A stretch of DNA of 64,000 nucleotides, from assembly GCA_963817485.1 (NCBI GenBank), contig CAWFOR010000026.1, positions 1 to 64,000 of the forward strand, given 5' to 3'. Below are positions 23,257-31,326 of the stretch, piece after piece. Under the pieces are notes generated by a model, which searched no databases, had not been told where the DNA came from, and was given only the letters and a program-made list of their open reading frames with translations. The stretch is from Hyphomicrobium_A sp963817485 (GTDB taxonomy: Bacteria; Pseudomonadota; Alphaproteobacteria; Rhizobiales; Hyphomicrobiaceae). The position numbers and the translations under genes are program-made. Each line of letters begins with the position of its first letter. Position 1 is the stretch's first letter.

Positions 23257-23296
23257 AATTGAGCTTCACGCGCCACAGCTAAGCTGCGGCTCAATT
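23257..23296. repeat. Inverted repeat AATTGAGC/GCTCAATT with inner palindrome
   Basis: Perfect 8-bp arms lie at 23257-23264 and 23289-23296. The interior contains CAGCT-A-AGCTG (23276-23286). It is 68 bases upstream of the phasin-like ATG on the minus strand, and the plus strand after it is T-rich. It could be an operator, a leader structure or a weak terminator. Confidence 0.5.
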
Positions 23297-23403
23297 GTTA
23301 TTTTTCCGCACAATCATTAAAGATCGGCTTACCAAGAATAGGCGCACACGACCACGCGGCGTGCGAGAGCGCTCCCACGCATCTGCTTGGTTGCGATCGG
23401 GTG

Positions 23404-24672
23404 CTAGCGCGCGTCGGCCGTGTCGACGCTGGGGCGCTGCGCATCCGGCCACGGCGTCTGCGCCGCGTGGTGGGCGGCCGCCGGCGGCGGGCGAGAGACT
23501 GCCTGCTCGGCCGGGCTCGCACTCATGAACCGGTAGTGCCCGGTCATGGGATTGGCGAGGAGCGCGTCCTCGAGCTGCGGGCCCCAGCCGCGATTGTGCA
23601 CGATCATCGGTCGGCCCGACGGAGCAATCACATCCGACACAATGCCGATGTGGGTCTGTGAGCCCCGTCCCTCCGGACGGCGATAGGTCACGATATCGCC
23701 CGGCAGGAACTCCTCCACGAAGTCGCTCACCGGAATGGAGGTCCCGTACTTGGTGAAGAAGCGGCGCAGCGTTTCGACCCGGCGATGGTCGATGCTGGGG
23801 TCGCCGGTGCCGAGCTTAGCGTTGTGCACGAGGACCTGCAGGTCGATGCCGAGCGCACGATAGGCGCGGACAACGACGTCGGTGCAGACCCCGTAGAGCG
23901 CCGGCACGTCGCCCATGGGGAAGCGCATATCGCGGTACTTGTCGGTGTAAACGATGAGGTCCTCGGTCTCGTGGCGGGCCGCGGCGGCGAGCATGCGGCC
24001 GAACACTTCCGGGCTTGGCGCTGCGGACGCGACGGCGGGGACGAGCTTGCCAGCAGGCACCGCCGCTACGCATTTGTCGGGATGTCCAAGCGAGGCGATC
24101 CGGGCAACGATGCCGTCTGCCGGCGGCAGCTCGGCGAGTTGCGTCCCGGTTGGAATGACGGGTGTACTGTCATCGACGGCCAGCGTCGCAACGGGCGCAG
24201 CCGCGACAGACGCGACCACGCTCGGTTTCACGGATAGCGGCGCAAGGGTCTTCTCGACGGCAACGCGTTCGGTCGCCGATACGGCGAGTTGCGGGGTCGC
24301 GGAAGCTACTGTCGATGCGGGAGGTAGAAGTGCGAGCTGGCGCCGCGCGGAATCGTTCGGCGCCAGCGATTGCACCGCGCCGAGCGCGAGCGTCAGGATG
24401 ATGACCGGCAAAACCAGCAGCGCGAGCGAAAGGCGGTCATCGCGTGAGGGGGGGCTCGCTGAGGTGGTCGGGGCCGCACGCGGCGACGGAGTGGGGTGAG
24501 CGACAGGCGTGGCGGCGGCTGGCCTACTCGCGCGCGGACGGGGGGACCGTGTACTCGGCGCACGCGCGGCGGCGCGCGTCGGCTTAGAGCGGTCTGCGGA
24601 CTTCTGCCTAGCCTTGGCGGGCTTCTTCACGCGTCGTGCCCCAACTCCCGGCCCTTGCTGGACCCCCGGCAT
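23404..24672 (-). CDS. Membrane-anchored DUF1287 domain protein
   Basis: 422 residues from the ATG at 24672. The N-terminal 90 residues are Arg/Ala/Pro-rich and basic, then one membrane helix (LALLVLPVIILTLALGAV). A low-complexity Ala/Val/Thr linker of about 100 residues follows. The C-terminal DUF1287 domain contains TEDLIVYTDKYRDMRFPMG, GVCTDVVVRAYRALGIDLQ, FFTKYGTSIPVSDF, FLPGDIVTYR and THIGIVSDV. The C-x-D and H-x-G motifs resemble NlpC/P60-type wall hydrolases, so periplasmic peptidoglycan work is plausible. The open frame continues upstream to 25194 only because it is antisense to gluQ coding DNA. It lies 71 bases downstream of gluQ. Confidence 0.8.
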   Translation of the reverse strand: MPGVQQGPGVGARRVKKPAKARQKSADRSKPTRAAARAPSTRSPRPRASRPAAATPVAHPTPSPRAAPTTSASPPSRDDRLSLALLVLPVIILTLALGAVQSLAPNDSARRQLALLPPASTVASATPQLAVSATERVAVEKTLAPLSVKPSVVASVAAAPVATLAVDDSTPVIPTGTQLAELPPADGIVARIASLGHPDKCVAAVPAGKLVPAVASAAPSPEVFGRMLAAAARHETEDLIVYTDKYRDMRFPMGDVPALYGVCTDVVVRAYRALGIDLQVLVHNAKLGTGDPSIDHRRVETLRRFFTKYGTSIPVSDFVEEFLPGDIVTYRRPEGRGSQTHIGIVSDVIAPSGRPMIVHNRGWGPQLEDALLANPMTGHYRFMSASPAEQAVSRPPPAAAHHAAQTPWPDAQRPSVDTADAR

Positions 24673-24742
24673 ATTGATCTGGCAGTCCAGCCAAGGACTT
24701 AAACAGACCTTCAATGGGGGCCGAACTGCGGCCTTTTGGGCA

Positions 24743-25612
24743 TCAGGGTAAACCGACTTGCCTACGGATGTCTTCCTGCGACACGCCGTTCGATCGAAGA
24801 CTTCCCAGCGCTGTGTCCCCGGCGCTCTTCGATAGCTTGCGGCCCTGCTCGTCGTTAACCAACCGGTGATGATGGTAAACGGGCTCGGGAAGGCCCAGAA
24901 CGACCTGCAGCAGGCGCTGGAGATCGGTGGCAGCGTAGAGATCGCGGCCGCGCACGACGTGGGTGACGCCTTGCAGCGCATCATCCACGACAACGGCCAG
25001 ATGATAGCTCGCCGGCACGTCCTTACGCAGGATGACCGTATCGCCCCACCGTTCGGGAGCGGCCGCCACGACCTGGGGCGAGCCGTTCTCGTCGAGCTCC
25101 GTGAACGTGAGCGGCCGTCCGTCCAACCGGCGCTTTGCGGCTTCCAGGGCGCGGTCGATGTGCAGGCGCAGGGCGTACCGCTCACCCGCCGCAATTCGCT
25201 TCTCGATATCGCTCTGGTTCAGGCCCTTGTGCAGGCCCGGGTAGAGCGGCATGCCTTCCGGATCGACGGCATCGCCGACCGCGGCTGCGGCGATCTCCGA
25301 CCGTGTGGCAAAGCATGGATAGAGCAGGCCTTGCGCCTCGAGCAGCTGCGCGGCCTGCACGTAGACGGCAAAGCGCTGCGACTGACGCAGGACGGGCTCC
25401 TCCCAGGCGATGCCGAGCCACGCGAGATCCTCGACGATGGCAGCGACATACTCCTCGCGGCTGCGCACGACGTCGATGTCCTCGATGCGCAGGAGGAAGC
25501 GCCCGCCGAGCCGGCGCGCCATCTCGAAGCCGGTCAGCGCCGAGAGCGCGTGGCCGAGATGCAGGGGGCCGTTGGGGCTCGGGGCGAAGCGGAGGACGGG
25601 AGGCTCTGGCAT
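24743..25612 (-). CDS. gluQ: Glutamyl-Q tRNA(Asp) synthetase
   Basis: A 289-residue truncated glutamyl-tRNA synthetase paralogue that attaches glutamate to queuosine in tRNA(Asp). The HIGH-like motif is PNGPLHLGHALSALTGF near residue 13 and the KMSKS-like motif is RKLSKSAGD near residue 258. RIEDIDVVRSREEYV is the usual tRNA-synthetase block. The anticodon-binding domain is missing, as expected for this family and unlike GltX. CFATRSEI retains a single Cys of the zinc region. Confidence 0.93.
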   Translation of the reverse strand: MPEPPVLRFAPSPNGPLHLGHALSALTGFEMARRLGGRFLLRIEDIDVVRSREEYVAAIVEDLAWLGIAWEEPVLRQSQRFAVYVQAAQLLEAQGLLYPCFATRSEIAAAAVGDAVDPEGMPLYPGLHKGLNQSDIEKRIAAGERYALRLHIDRALEAAKRRLDGRPLTFTELDENGSPQVVAAAPERWGDTVILRKDVPASYHLAVVVDDALQGVTHVVRGRDLYAATDLQRLLQVVLGLPEPVYHHHRLVNDEQGRKLSKSAGDTALGSLRSNGVSQEDIRRQVGLP

Positions 25613-25634
25613 AGCCCGGGATGAATGCCTGCTC

Positions 25635-26172
25635 TCAGTCGCAATTGCCAGAGCGTCCGGCGCCGGGTGAGTAGGTGCGCGACACCGCTTCCACGACGCG
25701 GTCGTAGAATTGGTTCTCGGCCTTGGGATAGATCATGGCCCAGCTATTGATCAGCCGGCCTCCGCAAGTGAAGCTGACGCGCTCGTAGAATTCCTTGTCG
25801 CCGATGGTGCCCGAAAGGACGAACCAGCGGTCGTGCACTGGCGCGTAATCGAGGGCGGCGCCTGGGTAGTTCTCCCGCAGAACGTAGTCGCGGTAGGCGG
25901 CGATCGTCGTCTGCTCATCGTTCTCGAACGCGCCGATGAGAAGCTGCGCCTTGCCGTCGCGCGAATAGAGGATCCGGCCCTCGTCGGTGGCGGGATCGGC
26001 CTTCGGCTCAAAGACCTGGATGGGGTAGGCGATCAGGAAGCCGTGTCGATCGTTGTGGAGCGTGGCCCAGTCCTGACGCCAGTCGGCGGCGCCTGTGACG
26101 ACCGCCGAAGAACAGCACGGCCACGACGGCCGCTGCAGCGAGCAAAAAACGCCTTACCTCTCCGCACACCAT
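25635..26172 (-). CDS. Small exported hypothetical protein with one apparent frameshift
   Basis: The ATG at 26172 gives MVCGEVRRFLLAAAAVVAVLFFGG, a signal peptide or anchor. The reading must then change frame near 26105 to continue as VTGAADWRQDWATLHNDRH, FLIAYPIQVFEPKADP, QLLIGAFENDEQTTIAAYRD, DRWFVLSGTIGDKEFYERVS and INSWAMIYPKAENQFYDRVV, to the stop at 25635. The downstream part looks like real coding sequence of about 150 residues. I do not recognise the family. The frameshift may be a sequence error or a true mutation. It follows gluQ on the same strand's upstream side. Confidence 0.65.
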
Positions 26173-26278
26173 CGCCTCGCACTCCACCAACCCTGACAAA
26201 AGGAGCTGCTTTGCGTACGTAAGCGTTGAATTTACTCTCCGCCACCTGAGGACGAAAGAGCCGTCGCGTGCTGCTCAC

Positions 26279-26938
26279 ATGAATCGGTCTGGCCCTGCGC
26301 ACATCATCGAGACCGACGCCGACCTGCGCGCTGGCATCCGCGCGCTGCGGCGCAAGTGCCCGCATCTGCGCCGTGCACACGACCGTGCAGGCGACCCGCC
26401 GCTGCGGCGGCATGCTCCGGGCTTTGCGGGCCTCGCGCGCATCGTCGTCGGCCAACAGCTCTCGATCGCGAGCGCGGAGGCGATCTGGGGCCGCGTGCAG
26501 GCGGCGGTAAAGCCGATGAGCGCCAGGGCGTTTCTCAAACTGAGCGACGATGAGCTGCGCCAAGCGGGGCTGTCGCGCGGCAAAGTGAAGACGCTGCGCG
26601 CCATGAGCGAGGCGATCGAGGCGGGGCTCGATCTCAAGCAACTCGCCGAAGCACCCGAGGAGGTCGTGCACGAGACGCTGACCGCGCTGCCCGGCATCGG
26701 CCCCTGGAGCGCCGACATCTTCCTGCTTTTCTGCCTCGGCCGGGCGGACGCCTTCGCCGCGGGCGACCTTGCCCTGCAGACCGCCGCCGCCAATGCGATG
26801 CAGCTGCCCCAGCGGCCTTCGCGCGAGGAGCTTCTGGCGATCGCCGAGCGCTGGCGGCCGTGGCGCGGCGTAGCGGCGCACATGCTGTGGGCCTACTACA
26901 AGGTGCCACCCGACCCGCTGGATCGAAAAAAGGCCTAG
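26279..26938 (+). CDS. DNA-3-methyladenine glycosylase (AlkA-type HhH-GPD)
   Basis: 219 residues. It lacks the extra N-terminal domain of E. coli AlkA and resembles the shorter AlkA-like enzymes. GFAGLARIVVGQQLSIASA is the first helix pair. The helix-hairpin-helix is LTALPGIGPWSADIFLLF (about residues 137-155), and the catalytic Asp is in FAAGDLALQ about 20 residues later. It excises alkylated purines in base-excision repair. It is transcribed alone, divergent from the preceding small gene. Confidence 0.88.
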   Translation: MNRSGPAHIIETDADLRAGIRALRRKCPHLRRAHDRAGDPPLRRHAPGFAGLARIVVGQQLSIASAEAIWGRVQAAVKPMSARAFLKLSDDELRQAGLSRGKVKTLRAMSEAIEAGLDLKQLAEAPEEVVHETLTALPGIGPWSADIFLLFCLGRADAFAAGDLALQTAAANAMQLPQRPSREELLAIAERWRPWRGVAAHMLWAYYKVPPDPLDRKKA

Positions 26939-27093
26939 ATTTTCTGCGACTTGGCGGCCCGTGATCAGGTCCGTAGCCGGGGCGCCACAGGCGTCATCGG
27001 AGTGCTTCACAGACCTGATACGCGCGGCTAGTATCCCGGCCGCAATACGAGGAGAACGCGATTCGCGAAAGAGAACCGACAGGACGCTAGAAC

Positions 27094-27654
27094 GTGAATG
27101 CGCATGCGGCCATTCCGGACTCCTTTCCGGCCCTTGTCTTGAACGCCGACTTCCGGCCACTGAGCTACTACCCTTTGTCGCTCTGGAGCTGGCAAGAGTC
27201 GGTGAAGGCCGTTTTTCTCGATCGCGTCAATATCGTCTCCGAATACGACCGCTTCGTACGCAGCCCCTCCTTCGAGATGAAGCTGCCGAGCGTCGTCTCC
27301 CTCAAGACTTACGTTAAGCCCGCGCTCTACCCGGCGTTCACGCGCTTCAACGTGTTCCTGCGCGACCGCTTCACATGCCAGTATTGCGGGTCGAAGGAGG
27401 ACCTGACATTCGACCATCTCGTGCCGCGCTCACGCGGCGGGCAGACCCGGTGGGACAACGTCGTCGCCGCGTGCGCGCCATGCAATCTCGATAAGGGCGG
27501 CGCCATGCCGGCTGAGGTCGGGATGCATCCCTCGCAGGCACCCTACCGGCCGACGGTGTTCGAGCTGCACCGCAACGGGCGGCTGTTCCCGCCGAACTAT
27601 CTGCACCAGAGCTGGCTCGACTACCTCTACTGGGATACCGAGCTGGATCCGTAA
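27094..27654 (+). CDS. HNH endonuclease family protein
   Basis: 186 residues. The HNH domain is central: RDRFTCQYCGSKEDLTFDHLVPRSRGG and NVVAACAPCNLDKGG, with both Cys pairs (CQYC and CAPC) of the zinc ribbon and the catalytic H. The N-terminus LVLNADFRPLSYYPLSLW and the LYPAFTRFNVFLRDR block are typical of the stand-alone HNH proteins widespread in alphaproteobacteria. The function is unknown, and nothing nearby looks like a restriction system. An intrinsic terminator follows 40 bases after the stop. Confidence 0.87.
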   Translation: MNAHAAIPDSFPALVLNADFRPLSYYPLSLWSWQESVKAVFLDRVNIVSEYDRFVRSPSFEMKLPSVVSLKTYVKPALYPAFTRFNVFLRDRFTCQYCGSKEDLTFDHLVPRSRGGQTRWDNVVAACAPCNLDKGGAMPAEVGMHPSQAPYRPTVFELHRNGRLFPPNYLHQSWLDYLYWDTELDP

Positions 27655-27685
27655 GGCCGCTCGATCTGCAATTCGGAAAGTGCGC

Positions 27686-27716
27686 GCAAAAAAGCCCCGG
27701 CATTGCTGCCGGGGCT
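27686..27716 (-). terminator. Strong intrinsic terminator (minus strand)
   Basis: Perfect 10-bp arms AGCCCCGGCA (27693-27702) and TGCCGGGGCT (27707-27716) with a four-base loop. On the minus strand the hairpin is followed by TTTTTTTG, ideal for the 72-residue gene that ends at 27746. It may also stop transcription from the HNH gene. Confidence 0.88.
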
Positions 27717-27745
27717 CGAGTTCGGCTCACGGAAGGACTGCGTCT

Positions 27746-27964
27746 TTAGGCAGCGCGCTTAGCGGGCGGCGCGCAGAGAACCTCGGCGATGGCGTCGACC
27801 GCCTTGCCCCAGTCGCCGCCGGCTGCCCGCGCATCGGCCGGAACACCGAATGCGGCCAGTGCGTCGGCCGGGCTGCCTCCGTCGCGGAAGAAGCGGGCGC
27901 ACGATTGGCGCGCCACTCCGACCGCCTGGTGCCACTGCAGCGGGTTGACGTGTTGGGGGGTCAT
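27746..27964 (-). CDS. Small conserved-looking hypothetical protein
   Basis: 72 residues, soluble and helical: NPLQWHQAVGVARQSCARFF, then DALAAFGVPADARAAGGDW and AVDAIAEVLCAPP. The gene is strongly supported by a near-perfect Shine-Dalgarno (AGGAGGTG, seven bases before the ATG) and by the terminator 30 bases after its stop, so it is an independent transcription unit. I do not know the family. Confidence 0.75.
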   Translation of the reverse strand: MTPQHVNPLQWHQAVGVARQSCARFFRDGGSPADALAAFGVPADARAAGGDWGKAVDAIAEVLCAPPAKRAA

Positions 27965-28123
27965 CGAACACCTCCTGTTAGTCGCAACGTAGCCGGCTTA
28001 GGGCCCGGCATCTTGAGGGCGGCAAGCACACAGAGCGCAATGGCATCACTACGCGGGACCTTGTAACGCGATGCCTGGCGGAGACCTCTCGGCTCCAACG
28101 CTCCATATGCTTGCCAACTCGTT

Positions 28124-28144
28124 GGAAGGGCTGTTCGCCCTTCC
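28124..28144. repeat. Perfect hairpin GGAAGGGC/GCCCTTCC
   Basis: Eight-base arms at 28124-28131 and 28137-28144 with a five-base loop (TGTTC). No T-run follows on either strand, so it is not a plain terminator. Confidence 0.6.
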
Positions 28145-28336
28145 GAATTCTGCTGGTTCTGCTGTCCGAAGGGTCGTCTCTGCGGTCTCACTCGGCGCGT
28201 ACGGCGCACTGCTTAGCGAGACCAGCACTTGATCGATTGCCTCCGAAAGCGAACGCCACTGACTTTGGTCTGACGCCACACCACACCTCAACTCTGACTG
28301 AAGCGGCTTGCTGGACCGCGGACTTTCGAACTTTTC

Positions 28337-28386
28337 GACGAACCGCTCGGAAATACGCGGCTACGTTTTCCTCCGAGCGGTTCGTC
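28337..28386. repeat. Perfect 15-bp inverted repeat
   Basis: GACGAACCGCTCGGA at 28337-28351 is the exact reverse complement of TCCGAGCGGTTCGTC at 28372-28386, with 20 bases between. A short hairpin (ACACGC/GCGTGT) follows at 28399-28416. Confidence 0.85.
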
Positions 28387-28570
28387 TCGATATGGACAAC
28401 ACGCGTTGCAGCGTGTCGTGGGGGGAGTGCCGATACGCAGACGCGACCGTACGCAACCCTTACGCTACGCAACAAACTCGAACGATGACGCTGAACTTCA
28501 CTGAGACGCGGGGCGTATAACGCAACGAACGCATACGCGGGGGTTACCGGCGGAACAGACGCAACACTGA

Positions 28571-28621
28571 GACGCAAACTTCCGCGCTACGCTGCGGAGG
28601 ACGCAAACTCTGACGCAAACT
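28571..28621 (+). repeat. Three direct copies of GACGCAAACT
   Basis: Exact 10-base copies lie at 28571-28580, 28600-28609 and 28612-28621. Related shorter forms (ACGCAAC) lie at 28451, 28467, 28520 and 28559. A small hairpin, TCCGC/GCGGA, sits between copies one and two. Confidence 0.7.
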
Positions 28622-28857
28622 CAAGTGCCGGTGGACGGCAGTGACGCTTCACGCTCTTCACTGTGTCGTGCCCCTAACGCGACGAGTTCGGCACGCGTTC
28701 CGCGAACGAGGTGGACTTAACAGTCACTTTTTGACCACGGCATGGCGCGCATGTGTTCGACCCACGGTATTTCGCTTGACAGGTGCTGAACGAGATATGC
28801 TCACGCAGACGCGCAATTTCCATGCACGTGATGCAAGCCGTGGAAGCGGTTGATCTT

Positions 28858-29379
28858 TTAGCGCGAGCGCACAGACTCGGCGGCGGCACGCAGGCTCATC
28901 GCAAGCACAAGCAGCGACACGACGACGTTCCATCCCGCGAGCGAGATTCCCGCCAGCCGCCACGCCGCGTCATCGCAGCGAACGACGCTCGTCGAGGGAA
29001 GCGAGTTGAGCAGGCCGCCGACGGAGGTTGAGATCGGCTGCGCGCCGGTGCAGGCGGCCGGCCCCGGCCAGAAGTGCCACTCGACGCCCGCGTGATAGAC
29101 GCCGAGCGCGGCGTTGGCGAGAAACGCGAGCGCGACGAGAACGAACAGGAGCGTCGCGAGCCGGCGTTGGCCCGAACTCAACAGCACGAGCGCGATAAAC
29201 AGCAGCGGCACTCCGGCGTAATAGGCGTAGCGCTGCTCGAGGCAGAGTTCGCACGGCTGGATGCCGCCAATGTGCTGGAACCCGAGCGCGCCGAGGATCG
29301 ACGCCGCCGCGAGAAGCAGCGCCCACGCTCCGGCCTTATAGGCCGAATGGACGGTCGGATCGGGGAGGGCAAGGGTCAT
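28858..29379 (-). CDS. dsbB: Disulfide bond formation protein B
   Basis: A 173-residue inner-membrane quinone reductase that reoxidises DsbA. Four membrane helices are visible. The first periplasmic Cys pair is PCELC in GGIQPCELCLEQRYAYY near residue 43. The second pair is ACTGAQPIS and VVRCDDAAW, around residues 109-134. QRYAYYAG and GVYHAGVEW are family blocks. It is transcribed together with the DedA-like gene, with 18 bases between. Confidence 0.92.
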   Translation of the reverse strand: MTLALPDPTVHSAYKAGAWALLLAAASILGALGFQHIGGIQPCELCLEQRYAYYAGVPLLFIALVLLSSGQRRLATLLFVLVALAFLANAALGVYHAGVEWHFWPGPAACTGAQPISTSVGGLLNSLPSTSVVRCDDAAWRLAGISLAGWNVVVSLLVLAMSLRAAAESVRSR

Positions 29380-29397
29380 CGCGCGCCTGCAGACGAT

Positions 29398-29979
29398 CTA
29401 GACAAGATACCTAATGGCGACGAAGCCGCCGACCAAGAGCACGACGAACACCGTGGTAACGAGCATCAGCCGCCGTTCGATGAACTCGCGGATCGGCTCC
29501 CCGAAGAAATATAGCAGCCCCGCCACGAGATAGAAGCGCATGGCGCGCGCGATGATGCTGGCGCCGATGAACGCGGGGAGATCCATCTTGGCTACGCCCG
29601 CCGCGATGGTCACGACCTTGAACGGGATCGGCGTCATGCCTTTGATGATGACGGCCGGCACTCCGTAGGTGTGCACGAAGGCGATGAAGCTGTCGAGCGC
29701 GTGCTCGCGGCCGTAGAATTTCAGGATCGGCAGCCCGACCGTGTCGTAGAAGTAGTAGCCGATGGCGTAGCCGAGCAGGCCGCCGACGACCGAGGCGACG
29801 GTGGCGATGCTCGCGTACCACCAGGCCTGCTCGCGCCGGCTCAAGATCATCGGGATCAGCATGACGTCGGGCGGGATGGGGAAGAACGAGCTTTCGATGA
29901 ACGACACGAGCGCAAGCGCCCACGGCGCGCGCCTGCTCGCCGCCATGCGCATCATCCAATCGTAGAGGCGTCGCATCAT
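29398..29979 (-). CDS. YqaA/DedA (VTT-domain) family membrane protein
   Basis: 193 residues with several membrane helices. The VTT-domain features are SFIESSFFPIPPDVMLIPM near the N-terminus, VGGLLGYAIGYYFYD and IKGMTPIPFKVVTIAAGVAKM. Members of this superfamily are linked to lipid scrambling and membrane homeostasis. The YqaA subgroup has no proven substrate. It sits directly upstream of dsbB on the same strand. Confidence 0.88.
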   Translation of the reverse strand: MMRRLYDWMMRMAASRRAPWALALVSFIESSFFPIPPDVMLIPMILSRREQAWWYASIATVASVVGGLLGYAIGYYFYDTVGLPILKFYGREHALDSFIAFVHTYGVPAVIIKGMTPIPFKVVTIAAGVAKMDLPAFIGASIIARAMRFYLVAGLLYFFGEPIREFIERRLMLVTTVFVVLLVGGFVAIRYLV

Positions 29980-30041
29980 GCGGATGCGTGCTTAGTCGGG
30001 GCTCGGGGGAATGTCCATCGCGGAAGCTTGTCGCAATGCGG

Positions 30042-31322
30042 TCAGCGCGCCGCAGCCGCCGCGGGTGCTATCGTGACGGGAATGAAACTCGCCGAAATCC
30101 GCAGCACGATCTCGTTCAGCACGAAGCGTCCCTGCTTCGTCGCGCGGATGCGCCCGAACGGCCGTGCAACGTGCGCCGCCGGCCGCATGCCCGGGCCGAC
30201 GCAGGCTTTGATCTCGTCGGGCCACGAGGACTGCGCCGGCGAAACATCATGCTTCGCGATGCGCTCGATCAGCCCGTCGTGCTCAAGCGCGGCCAGAACG
30301 GGCGCCCGCGGGCTCTGACCGCTCGCCGCCGCGAGGCGATCAAGATCGATCCCTTCGGAGAGCCGCAGGCCCATGAGCAGCATCTCGTCTGCCTGCTCGG
30401 CGAGGCTGACTGGCATCTGCTCAACCCAACCGTGGCCCTGTCGCTCGACCAGCTCCGCCCAGCGCTCGGGCGTGCGCTCGGTGGAGGTCGCGTGCCGCGC
30501 ACCGCCGAAGACGAGCCGCCCGTGCGCGCCCGGTCCGCAGCCGGCGTATTCGCCATAACGCCAATAAAGGAGGTTGTGGCGGCTCTCCTCGCCCGGCGCG
30601 GCGTGGTTGGAGATTTCGTAGGCGGGCAGCCCGGCCGCACTCGTCAGCTCCTGCGTGACCTCGTAGAGCGCGAGCGCTTCCTCGCTCTCTGGGATGACCA
30701 GCTTGCCGGCGGCGTGCAGCGCGGCGAACGGCGTCTCCGGCTCGATGGTGAGCTGGTAGAGCGAGAGGTGGCCGCGCGCGAGCGCCAGCGCTTCACCAAG
30801 CTCGCGCCGCCAGTCCTCGACCGTCTGGCGCGGTCGCGCGTAGATGAGGTCGAAGGAGACGCGGTCGAAGTGTGCGCTTGCCACCTTGAGTGCGGCGAGT
30901 GCTTCAGCGGCGGTATGGATGCGTCCGAGCGACTTCAGAATGTGGTCGCGCAGCGACTGCACGCCGAGCGACACGCGATTTACTCCTGCATGCGCGTAGC
31001 CGGCGAAGCGCTCCGCCTCGACGCTGCCCGGGTTCGCTTCGAGCGTGATCTCGGCGCCGGGCGTTATCGACCAAAGCTCCGCGATGCGGTCGAGGATCGC
31101 AGCGACCGTGCGCGGCTGCATCAGCGAGGGCGTGCCGCCGCCGAAGAAAATGCTGGCAACCTCGCGCGACCCGATGAGTGCCGCGGTGTGCTCGAGCTCA
31201 CGCAGGTAGGCTGGGAGGAAACGGGCCTCGTCGATGCCGCCGAAGCGCACGTGACTGTTGAAGTCGCAGTAAGGGCACTTCTGGGCGCAGAACGGCCAGT
31301 GGACGTAGATGCCGAAGCCCAC
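30042..31322 (-). CDS. hemW: Radical SAM heme chaperone HemW
   Basis: 426 residues. The radical-SAM cluster motif CAQKCPYCDF (CxxxCxxC) is at about residue 15. IFFGGGTPSLM, EITLEANPGSVE, GVNRVSLGVQSL and DLIYARPRQTVEDW follow, as in HemW, formerly annotated as an oxygen-independent coproporphyrinogen oxidase. It inserts heme into respiratory enzymes. The C-terminal HemN-type domain includes NLLYWRYGEYAGCGPGAHG. The start is the GTG at 31322, four bases after the rdgB stop; the open frame continues upstream only because it is antisense-free rdgB DNA read in another frame. Confidence 0.93.
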   Translation of the reverse strand: MGFGIYVHWPFCAQKCPYCDFNSHVRFGGIDEARFLPAYLRELEHTAALIGSREVASIFFGGGTPSLMQPRTVAAILDRIAELWSITPGAEITLEANPGSVEAERFAGYAHAGVNRVSLGVQSLRDHILKSLGRIHTAAEALAALKVASAHFDRVSFDLIYARPRQTVEDWRRELGEALALARGHLSLYQLTIEPETPFAALHAAGKLVIPESEEALALYEVTQELTSAAGLPAYEISNHAAPGEESRHNLLYWRYGEYAGCGPGAHGRLVFGGARHATSTERTPERWAELVERQGHGWVEQMPVSLAEQADEMLLMGLRLSEGIDLDRLAAASGQSPRAPVLAALEHDGLIERIAKHDVSPAQSSWPDEIKACVGPGMRPAAHVARPFGRIRATKQGRFVLNEIVLRISASFIPVTIAPAAAAAR

Positions 31323-31326
31323 GTCG

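Larger units (their letters stand above)
27965..28857. other. Non-coding stretch of about 0.9 kb, unusual composition
   Basis: No open frame here looks coding: candidates on both strands have random-looking residues and no motif. Sampled lines give about 54 % GC, against mid-60s around it. It contains a perfect 8-bp hairpin, a perfect 15-bp inverted repeat, a three-copy direct repeat and roughly 20 copies of ACGC on the plus strand between 28355 and 28700. It is bounded by the start of the 72-residue gene and the stop of dsbB. I cannot assign a function; a structured RNA or a decayed insertion are the two ideas. Confidence 0.7.

Noticed and set aside
23404..25194. One long minus-strand open frame of 596 codons
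   Set aside because: The part above 24672 is gluQ coding DNA read in another frame; the real DUF1287 gene starts at 24672.
28188..28577. A 129-codon minus-strand open frame in the orphan region
   Set aside because: Residues look random, no ribosome-binding site, and it spans the inverted repeat and ACGC-rich tract.
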